Below are positions 1 to 5,315 of a stretch of 8,507 bases of DNA, one piece after another (position 1 is the stretch's first letter; each line of letters begins with the position of its first letter). The notes beneath the pieces are model-generated. The model was not told where the DNA came from, did not search any database, and saw nothing but the letters and a program-made list of their open reading frames with translations. This DNA is from Acidobacteriaceae bacterium (GTDB lineage Bacteria > Acidobacteriota > Terriglobia > Terriglobales > SbA1), in assembly GCA_003136335.1 (NCBI GenBank), contig PLEA01000647.1:8192-16698 (forward strand). The letters run 5' to 3'. Made by a program: the position numbers and the translations under genes.

Positions 1-62
1 AAATACTGTAGGGGGAAAGTGTCCGACCATCAGGTGATTCCCGTATTTTGCACAGTCTGAAG

Positions 63-99
63 GAAAAGCTGTGGAAGGACGCCTGGAGCGCCCTTCCAC
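63..99 (-). terminator. Intrinsic terminator of the DUF892 gene
   Basis: The arms GTGGAAGG (71-78) and CCTTCCAC (92-99) are perfect reverse complements. Three more pairs form inside (80-82 with 88-90), leaving a 5-nt loop. Read on the minus strand, the hairpin lies 6 nt past the stop codon of the DUF892 gene and is followed by the T-rich run AGCTTTTCCTT. That is the layout of a rho-independent terminator. On the plus strand no T run follows, so it should work only for the minus-strand gene. Positions 1-62 show nothing I can assign. Confidence 0.75.
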
Positions 100-105
100 C
101 CGTAA

Positions 106-669
106 CTAGGCTGCCCGCTTGGACTTTGACTTGGATGGCTGCCGGCCCTCTGTCTCCCGGCTCTCTGTCTCGGCTTCCTCGCCTCGTCCTGCCTGCGAGT
201 TAATCTGCCCCGCCAGTTGAGTCAGCTTTTCATCCGTCTCTTTCTCTTCTCGCAGGGTCTGCTCGAGCAGCGAAACATGCTCGTGCTCGCCCAGCAATTC
301 AGCGAAAGCCTTCACCGTTCCGTAGCCCGCAATCTCGTAGTGCTCCACTCTTTGAGCCGCTCCTATGATTGCTGAATCCATCAGAGCGCCCTCGTAGTCT
401 TCCGCCAGCGTCTCAGCGCCTTCTTTCACAATCCCTTCCATTCCCACGCATTTTTTCCCGGTAGGTTTCTCGCCCAGCATCTCGAAGATCTCTTCCAGCC
501 GGGAGACCTGCTCCGAGGTCTGGCGCAGGTGCTCTTCGAACCCCTGACGCAATATGGCATTCGACGAGGCTTTTGCCATCTTCGGCAGAGCCTTCACGAG
601 TTGGGTCTCCGCGTTGTAGAGATCCTTCAATTCATTGACGTATAGCTCCCGCAATGAGTCCTTTGGCAT
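106..669 (-). CDS. Ferritin-like DUF892 (YciF-family) stress protein
   Basis: This 187-residue protein matches the DUF892/YciE-YciF family of small cytoplasmic four-helix, ferritin-like proteins. The family is often linked to general stress, but its biochemical role is poorly defined. Visible family features are the N-terminal block LRELYVNELKDLYNAETQL (6-24) and acidic or histidine residues at metal-ligand-like positions: E21, E45/E46/H47, E109/H110, E136 and E141-E144. The segment AAQRVEHYEIAGYG (104-117) is characteristic. The ATG at 669 is chosen because AGGGAGG lies 6 nt upstream; an in-frame ATG at 714 would add 15 residues but has no such site. The last 25 residues are rich in Glu, Ser, Lys and Arg and end SKSKSKRAA, a probably disordered basic tail past the ferritin-like core. 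A terminator follows. Family assignment is firm; function is inferred. Confidence 0.9.
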   Translation of the reverse strand: MPKDSLRELYVNELKDLYNAETQLVKALPKMAKASSNAILRQGFEEHLRQTSEQVSRLEEIFEMLGEKPTGKKCVGMEGIVKEGAETLAEDYEGALMDSAIIGAAQRVEHYEIAGYGTVKAFAELLGEHEHVSLLEQTLREEKETDEKLTQLAGQINSQAGRGEEAETESRETEGRQPSKSKSKRAA

Positions 670-675
670 TATTTT

Positions 676-682
676 CCTCCCT
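676..682 (-). promoter_or_regulatory. Strong Shine-Dalgarno of the DUF892 gene
   Basis: On the minus strand AGGGAGG is followed by 6 nt (AAAATA) and then ATG at 669. This site decides the start in favour of the 187-residue form over the upstream ATG at 714. Confidence 0.8.
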
Positions 683-725
683 GAGTGATTTCCAGCGATG
701 AAGCGGAGTGTCATGCACTGGGTTC

Positions 726-735
726 TTTTCGAAAA
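726..735. promoter_or_regulatory. Palindrome TTTTCGAAAA upstream of the DUF892 gene
   Basis: A perfect 10-bp palindrome sits 57 bp before the DUF892 start codon, in the 140-bp gap after the AsmA-like gene. On the minus strand it overlaps a weak -10-like CATAGT immediately upstream. I do not see a convincing -35 box at the right distance. It could be an operator or chance; no regulator can be named from the sequence. Confidence 0.2.
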
Positions 736-809
736 CTATGTCCCGCGTCTGCACCAAACAATACCCCGGATGCTGTATAAGTCTTGGGCTCTGGATTCGC
801 TCGCGATGC

Positions 810-2441
810 CTACCGCGCCGCCGCCGGGCCGTGCGCCTCGGTGAAGGGGTCTTCATTTTTGAGATGTTCGTCTTTGTGATGGAAGTCGAGCCCGAAGCGC
901 GGAGCTTCGCGCGTCCCGCTGACCTTGAAAGGAAGTTCGGTGCCGGCTCCGTGCTTCTCAAAGAACGGATCAACCGACTTCAGCAGAATCGACTTCCAGC
1001 CCGTCGTCATCTGCGACAGCTTCGCGTCCAGTTTCAGCAAACCGTGGAAATCGAAGGTGTTCCCGTCCAGGCTGTACTGCCCCGCCATGTCCGCGTGCGT
1101 ACCCGGGATCAGAAAATGTAGATAGGAGAAAGACAGTATTCCCTGGCTCAGCGTGAAGGTGCCCTGCAAGTCCGACGACACAACTGCTTCGCTCTGTGGC
1201 GGCGCCACCCCGTTCCTGCCGCGACTGAGCAGGCTTAACGAATCGATTTTTCCCTGAACCTTTTCGTTGGTGAAATGCCCCGCAGGAATATGAAAGTTGC
1301 CTTCGAGGTTCAGCCGGTTGGCGATGTCTCCGCCGCCGGCAGGAAGACTAAGCTTGGTCTTCATCTCGACCGTCCCCGTCATGATCGGCGGGTCGGTCTT
1401 AACCCCCAGCCGCAGCAGGTCTTCGATGCGGGCGCGTCCCAGCACCACGTCGAGTTCCAAGTCGCGCCCCGGCGGACTCTTCACGCGTACGATCTTGCCT
1501 CTCGCCGTAAACGAAGAGTGCAGCACCGTCGCCTTCACGGGATCGAGATAGGTATCGCCGTCCGTGCCGTCCACGATCGCGTGAAAGTCAGTGTGCAGCG
1601 GGACGCGATGGCCGCTGACCGAAATCTGAAAGTCGGGCGTATCGGTCTGGCCTTCGACTTCAATGCGTCCCAGCGTCCCTCCATACTTTCCCGTCGACGA
1701 CAGAATTCCTCCGATGCCCGCAAGCGTCCCCAGATCGGCGTTCCTGAAAGAATAGTTCCCCATCACGGCCGTATCCCGCGGACTTTGTTCGTTCAGAGGT
1801 CCGAACTCCCCCGTCGAATGGATGGCCCCCTCCGGCTTGGGATTGATCAGCTTCGCATCGAAGCGCAGCGGTTGGCCGGCCCCAATGTCTTCCATCCGCA
1901 AATCGCTGATGTAGAATTCCAGCGGCGGCTTGTTCGGCCGGGCCGTGTTGATGATGAGCTTCGTATTTCCACACACGAAGCGATCTACGACGATGCTCAT
2001 CTTCATCGTTCCGCCACGCTGCCTCAACTCCTTCATCTCCTGGCGGTCGTTTCCCGGAGGGATGTTCACGATAAGACCGTTTACGTAAACAGTGTCCACG
2101 TGGATCGGCTCGCGAAACAGGCTGCGCAGCGCCGTTTGGAAGCGGAATTCTCCAATCTCGAGCAATGGCTGAACGCCAGGCTCCCACGGATTCGGATCGG
2201 TAGCCCCGTAAATCCTCAACCCCTTTCCCTCTACGTGGACGCCATCCGCCACCCACACATGCAGCTCCCCAAGTTCAACCCGGCTTTTAAAACGTGCCGA
2301 AAGCGTCTCAATCACACGGGCGCGCAGAATGGGCTGCGCTCGCGCGATCACCATGCGAACGCCCACCACCGCAACGGCAACAAATACAACGAGGATTCCC
2401 ACGATCCAGCGCCATCTGCGTGACCGTCGTCGTGGTTGCAT
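810..2441 (-). CDS. AsmA-like periplasmic protein, inner-membrane anchored
   Basis: The product has 543 residues. A very basic N-terminus (RRRSRRWRW, residues 4-12) precedes one hydrophobic segment (about 13-33), so it should be a signal-anchored inner-membrane protein with its bulk in the periplasm. The remainder alternates short beta-like stretches, as in the AsmA/TamB/DUF748 group, whose long beta-grooves are linked to lipid handling between inner and outer membranes. The block at residues 481-520 (GWKSILLKSVDPFFEKHGAG, then LPFKVSGT and PRFGLDF) is the typical AsmA-like C-terminal end. The ATG at 2441 is chosen because it puts the charged segment at the N-terminus; its ribosome site is weak (GGCGG about 8 nt upstream). 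An in-frame TTG at 2495 would add 18 residues. The tail is charged and unremarkable. Lipid transport is inferred from the superfamily; no substrate is visible. Confidence 0.8.
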   Translation of the reverse strand: MQPRRRSRRWRWIVGILVVFVAVAVVGVRMVIARAQPILRARVIETLSARFKSRVELGELHVWVADGVHVEGKGLRIYGATDPNPWEPGVQPLLEIGEFRFQTALRSLFREPIHVDTVYVNGLIVNIPPGNDRQEMKELRQRGGTMKMSIVVDRFVCGNTKLIINTARPNKPPLEFYISDLRMEDIGAGQPLRFDAKLINPKPEGAIHSTGEFGPLNEQSPRDTAVMGNYSFRNADLGTLAGIGGILSSTGKYGGTLGRIEVEGQTDTPDFQISVSGHRVPLHTDFHAIVDGTDGDTYLDPVKATVLHSSFTARGKIVRVKSPPGRDLELDVVLGRARIEDLLRLGVKTDPPIMTGTVEMKTKLSLPAGGGDIANRLNLEGNFHIPAGHFTNEKVQGKIDSLSLLSRGRNGVAPPQSEAVVSSDLQGTFTLSQGILSFSYLHFLIPGTHADMAGQYSLDGNTFDFHGLLKLDAKLSQMTTGWKSILLKSVDPFFEKHGAGTELPFKVSGTREAPRFGLDFHHKDEHLKNEDPFTEAHGPAAAR

Positions 2442-2857
2442 AAAAAGGGTCCGCCTGCCCGGAACCTGGCTCGGCGATAGACACACCTCAACCAAGTCTA
2501 TTCACTAACCTCGATAGTTACGAATCAGGTCTTTCCTGCAGCAGGTTTGGTATGGGAAAACCTTCGTGTCGGAGCTGCTTACTCGGCCAATATCCAGCCG
2601 CGAAGCGACGGCAGGTGAAAGCCCGGCGCGGAAAGTGCCGAGGGAGTGCGAAAAAAACTCAACAAGTCTCGAAGGGGACGTCACCAGGTCTCGCCCGCAA
2701 CCTTGCCCTGAGGACTCCCGAAAATTGCTCATCCCTTTTCGGTCTTTCCGGTGACATCCAACCTTGACTTCGCTAGCCCGATTCACGGATGATCATCCCG
2801 GCCAAGGAACCAACCGACCTTAAGTCGGACCTAACTCCTTTGTTGTCAAATGACCCC
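2442..2857. other. 416-bp non-coding gap with many inverted repeats
   Basis: No convincing gene lies here; the short open frames have no recognisable protein character. Several short stems can be drawn. They include 2597-2600 with 2609-2612, CGGCGC (2624-2629) with GTGCCG (2635-2640) around a GGAAA loop, and GGGAGT (2642-2647) with ACTCCC (2714-2719). GTCTC (2666-2670) pairs with GGGAC (2675-2679) around GAAG, and CCGAAAA (2718-2724) with TTTTCGG (2736-2742). GGACGTCACC (2676-2685) pairs with GGTGACATCC (2750-2759), with one G-U possible only on the minus strand. There are also a palindrome GGATGATCATCC (2787-2798) and a CCGAC/GTCGG hairpin (2814-2828) just past the glycosyltransferase-like stop. 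On the minus strand the gap is the leader of the AsmA-like gene. It could be a structured leader or small RNA, but I match it to no known class, and stems of this size can occur by chance. Confidence 0.3.
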
Positions 2858-4090
2858 TCACCCTTGCGGCACCTGCGCCAGATTGATCACGCTCCAAACC
2901 ACATAAGCAGCCATCATCCCCACAGTGCAGGCCATCACCAGAGAACGGTAACGCGTCTCCAGCAGGTCAGCCAGCACTCCCGAGACAAAGATGAACAGGA
3001 ACGGAATGGCGGCAAGCAGGAATCCCGCACCCGCGACGTGGGGATGCGCCATCCCCAGAAGCAGAATCAGCACAGCCACCAGCAGCGGTGCGGTGTTGCC
3101 GAAGTAGCGCGTGCGCGGCCACGCAGCATAAGTGACCACCGCGACTGGAAGCCCCACAGCAAGCGCAGGACACGCACGCCCAATCTGGACCGCGACCTGC
3201 CTGTACACTCCGAGGATCGTGAATCCACGCCAGGTCGCTCCCCAGAACGCAGCGCGCCGCATGCTTTCCGCGAACGCCTGCGGATGAAAGAAGTACACCG
3301 CGAACAGCAGAACAAATCCCACCCCACAAGCCGCGATCCAAATGACAAGTCCAGCCTGCCGACGCACCGGAGCAACGTAAAGCAGAAACCCCAGTGCCAT
3401 CGGCACAAGGACGATCAGCGAGAACTGCGATCCCACGGCGATCGCCAGCGAGACGCCAAGCAGCACGATGCGCCGCCAGTTCCACAGCACCACTTCGCGC
3501 GGAGCGTAAAGCGTGTGCGCGACCGCGATGGCTGTGAAGATGGTCCCAAACGCTCCCCAAGCCACCACAATCTCCGGTTCGGTATGCCAGACCGCGCTCG
3601 ACTGAATCAGCGAAGGCGAGAAACAGTAAAACGTGAGTGCGACATACCCGCCCGTATTTCCGCACAGCCGCCGCGCCACATACCACAAAGACGCGCCCAG
3701 AAAGACTCCGCAAGCAAGAAAGGGAATCCGCGGAAGCCAGCGCCAGTACGTTGCCGAATCGACGCCAAAATCCCGCGGCCAAACCAGCAACGGCGCGGCA
3801 GAGGCGATGTAGAGCAGCGGCGATTGCTCGCTATCAAAGCCACTGTCATCGGCGCGGAACGGATCGTTGGTGGTGACAGCGGGATCTAGGAAGGGCGCTG
3901 CAGCAATGCCTCGTCCGTGCCACTGTTTCCATCCCTCGCCGATACGAACCGCTTCTGCGCCGTCCGGTTCGCGAGCGGTACGCATCTCCGCACGTACCAA
4001 CCACAAGCCCTGAGCGAGAAAGCAAAGCAACAGCAGCCCCGCGAGGAATTGCGGACGGCTGAAGCGTTCACGCGTGAAATATGGCCGCAT
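2858..4090 (-). CDS. Multi-pass membrane protein, GT-C/ArnT-like glycosyltransferase candidate
   Basis: The product has 410 residues and is strongly hydrophobic. I count about ten or eleven likely membrane segments, beginning at about 13-33 and continuing from about residue 122 to 404. Between the first segment and the next lies a roughly 60-residue loop rich in acidic residues (D69, D76, D81, D82) and ending DSEQSPLLY (86-94). This layout recalls the first periplasmic loop of GT-C enzymes (ArnT/PMT, GT39/GT83-like), which carries an acidic catalytic site and a following HPPLY-type motif. Such enzymes move sugars from polyprenyl-phosphate carriers onto lipids or proteins on the outer face of the inner membrane. 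The protein is shorter than ArnT (about 550 residues) and lacks an obvious C-terminal soluble domain. The ATG at 4090 has no clear Shine-Dalgarno. The gene diverges from the CPBP protease gene. Membrane nature is certain; glycosyltransferase activity is a tentative inference. Confidence 0.7.
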   Translation of the reverse strand: MRPYFTRERFSRPQFLAGLLLLCFLAQGLWLVRAEMRTAREPDGAEAVRIGEGWKQWHGRGIAAAPFLDPAVTTNDPFRADDSGFDSEQSPLLYIASAAPLLVWPRDFGVDSATYWRWLPRIPFLACGVFLGASLWYVARRLCGNTGGYVALTFYCFSPSLIQSSAVWHTEPEIVVAWGAFGTIFTAIAVAHTLYAPREVVLWNWRRIVLLGVSLAIAVGSQFSLIVLVPMALGFLLYVAPVRRQAGLVIWIAACGVGFVLLFAVYFFHPQAFAESMRRAAFWGATWRGFTILGVYRQVAVQIGRACPALAVGLPVAVVTYAAWPRTRYFGNTAPLLVAVLILLLGMAHPHVAGAGFLLAAIPFLFIFVSGVLADLLETRYRSLVMACTVGMMAAYVVWSVINLAQVPQG

Positions 4091-4137
4091 AAGGTCGAGC
4101 CGAGTGTTTTACCATGGCAGAGGCAGTTTGCGGCAAA

Positions 4138-4163
4138 GATTGCGAAGGTCGATTGCGAAGAAC
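4138..4163. repeat. Tandem 13-bp direct repeat before the CPBP gene
   Basis: GATTGCGAAGGTC (4138-4150) is followed directly by GATTGCGAAGAAC (4151-4163), with 11 of 13 positions identical and the first 10 identical. It lies in the 81-bp divergent gap, 8 nt before the CPBP start codon. The second copy also supplies the only purine-rich stretch (GCGAAGAA) that might act as a weak ribosome site. It may be a slippage duplication or a tandem operator. Confidence 0.4.
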
Positions 4164-4171
4164 GTTCTACC

Positions 4172-5185
4172 ATGAGTGAACTCGAGGCCAACACGGAAAG
4201 CACTGCGGCGCCGAGCGCAACCCCCACTCCGTCTGCTCCCGACTTCGCCGTAGCCACGCAGCCTTCATATGCCAGCACGCTATTTGTGGGCCCGGAAGGC
4301 CTGCGCCCAGGATGGGGACTCGCTTTCTATGTAGCGATGTTTTATCCGCTGCAAATGCTGGCTGTGGAATTGGCAGGGTCGCGGGATTTCGGCTCCAGCG
4401 GCCTCTGGTCCATGATGCTGGAAGAGTTGGCGAACCTTGTCGCCGCGGTGATTCCAGCCGTGATACTGGCGCGAGTCGAGCATCGTCCGTGGAAAGCCTA
4501 TGGCTTGCCGGGTAAGCAAGCTTTCGGACGACTGTTCTGGGTAGGTACGATGTGGGGTTTTGCCGGGATCAGCCTGCTCATGTTCGCGCTCTACGGATTG
4601 CACGCCTTTGCGTTCGGTAATGTCTTGCTGCATGGAGCGCGGCTTGCGCGGTTCGCCGCCTTCTGGGCAGTGATGTTTCTGCTGGTAGGGCTGTTCGAGG
4701 AATTTCTCCTGCGCGGCTACACTCAGTTCACGCTCACGCGCGGCATCGGTTTCTGGCCCGCGGCGTTGGTCCTGTCTGGCACCTTCGGGTTGATTCATCT
4801 GCGGAACGACGGCGAGCAGTGGATAGGCCTGCTGGCCGCGGCCTTCATCGGCTTCTTCTTCTGTCTTACGTTGCGGCGCACGGGCACTCTTTGGTTTGCC
4901 GTGGGCTTTCACGCCGCCTGGGATTGGGGCGAGACTTTCTTCTACTCCGTGCCCGACAGCGGAATGATCGCTCCCGGTCACCTGTTGCGTTCGTCATTGC
5001 ACGGCGCACAATGGCTCAGCGGAGGGTCGGTAGGCCCGGAAGGCAGCGTGCTCTGCTTCGTAGTGATTGCGGTGCTTTGGCTTGCGTTTGCCCGCATGTA
5101 TCCGGAAGCGCGGGTTCGCGCCGGCCACGAGATATTGCCACAACAGAAGACAGCAGGTTCCGCGTCGCTGCGCTCTTCGGAATGA
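4172..5185 (+). CDS. CPBP-family intramembrane glutamic protease
   Basis: This 337-residue membrane protein belongs to the CPBP family (PF02517, CAAX protease and bacteriocin processing), which cleaves peptides within the membrane. The hallmark motifs are present in order: FEEFLLRGY (175-183; E176, E177, R181), FGLIHLRN (205-212; H209) and FHAAWDW (246-252; H247, D251). About eight membrane segments are visible between residues 48 and 308. Residues 1-30 are Ala/Pro/Ser/Thr-rich and probably disordered. The ATG at 4172 is chosen because the frame upstream runs back into the divergent membrane-protein gene. Ribosome binding looks weak (GCGAAGAA about 8 nt upstream). The last residues, from about 328, are encoded by a short interspersed repeat and are unlikely to be conserved. 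CPBP enzymes vary widely in substrate (prenylated proteins, bacteriocin leaders, peptide signals); no neighbour points to one here. Confidence 0.88.
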   Translation: MSELEANTESTAAPSATPTPSAPDFAVATQPSYASTLFVGPEGLRPGWGLAFYVAMFYPLQMLAVELAGSRDFGSSGLWSMMLEELANLVAAVIPAVILARVEHRPWKAYGLPGKQAFGRLFWVGTMWGFAGISLLMFALYGLHAFAFGNVLLHGARLARFAAFWAVMFLLVGLFEEFLLRGYTQFTLTRGIGFWPAALVLSGTFGLIHLRNDGEQWIGLLAAAFIGFFFCLTLRRTGTLWFAVGFHAAWDWGETFFYSVPDSGMIAPGHLLRSSLHGAQWLSGGSVGPEGSVLCFVVIAVLWLAFARMYPEARVRAGHEILPQQKTAGSASLRSSE

Positions 5186-5189
5186 CAAA
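5151..5189. repeat. Short interspersed palindromic (REP-like) repeat
   Basis: Read on the minus strand this is TTTGTCATTCCGAAGAGCGC followed by AGCGACGCGGAACCTGCTG. That is the TCATTCCGA-GCGCAGCGA-GGAACCTGCT pattern of a short intergenic repeat I recognise from acidobacterial and some other genomes, where its false translations read like CHSEERSD. TTCCG (5158-5162) pairs with CGGAA (5178-5182), with further GCG/CGC pairing inside. The element covers the last 35 bases of the CPBP coding region, including the stop codon. Recognition is from memory; no second copy is present in this window. Confidence 0.55.
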
Positions 5190-5282
5190 CCTCCAAAGGG
5201 TTGCGGGCAGCGCGTTTTGGAATGGCAAGTTTGATTCGCGGTCCAGTTCGGGAGTTGAGTCACTAAAAGGGCTGTAGTGCAA

Positions 5283-5309
5283 TCGACTTTTTCCGGCACG
5301 CCCTATACT
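5283..5309 (+). promoter_or_regulatory. Candidate promoter for recQ, leaderless layout
   Basis: TATACT (5304-5309) matches the -10 consensus at five of six positions. TCGACT (5283-5288) matches -35 at four of six, with a rather short 15-bp spacer. The -10 ends exactly 6 nt before ATG 5316, so transcription would begin at or next to the start codon. This agrees with the lack of a Shine-Dalgarno before that ATG. Confidence 0.4.
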
Positions 5310-5315
5310 AATTTC

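Noticed and set aside
1275..2423. Long plus-strand open frame (382 codons) opposite the AsmA-like gene
   Set aside because: Its product is Arg/His/Gln-rich with no recognisable domain, and the minus-strand frame has a signal anchor and a family C-terminus. It is an antisense shadow.
2611..2640. GGTGAAAGCCC followed by a GC-rich hairpin, reminiscent of part of a cobalamin riboswitch
   Set aside because: The other conserved boxes (the CCGCAACTGT-type core and GCCAGGAGACC) are missing, and on the plus strand no gene follows. RNase P, tmRNA and SRP RNA signatures were also looked for and not found.
2505..2786. Minus-strand 93-codon open frame in the 416-bp gap
   Set aside because: No plausible ribosome site or protein-like composition; it crosses the stem-forming region and looks incidental.
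2789..3889. Long plus-strand open frame (366 codons) opposite the membrane-protein gene
   Set aside because: Composition is extreme (Arg, His, Gln, Pro) and reflects the complement of hydrophobic codons; the minus-strand frame encodes a clear polytopic membrane protein.
3917..4171. Upstream extension of the CPBP frame to an ATG at 3917
   Set aside because: It would overlap 174 bp of the divergent membrane-protein gene and its residues do not resemble a CPBP N-terminus; ATG 4172 is more sensible.
4280..4981. Minus-strand open frame (233 codons) opposite the CPBP protease
   Set aside because: No domain character, while the plus-strand frame holds all CPBP motifs in order.
4978..5196. Small minus-strand frame with a CHSEERSD-like start
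   Set aside because: This is the familiar false translation of a short interspersed repeat, not a gene.
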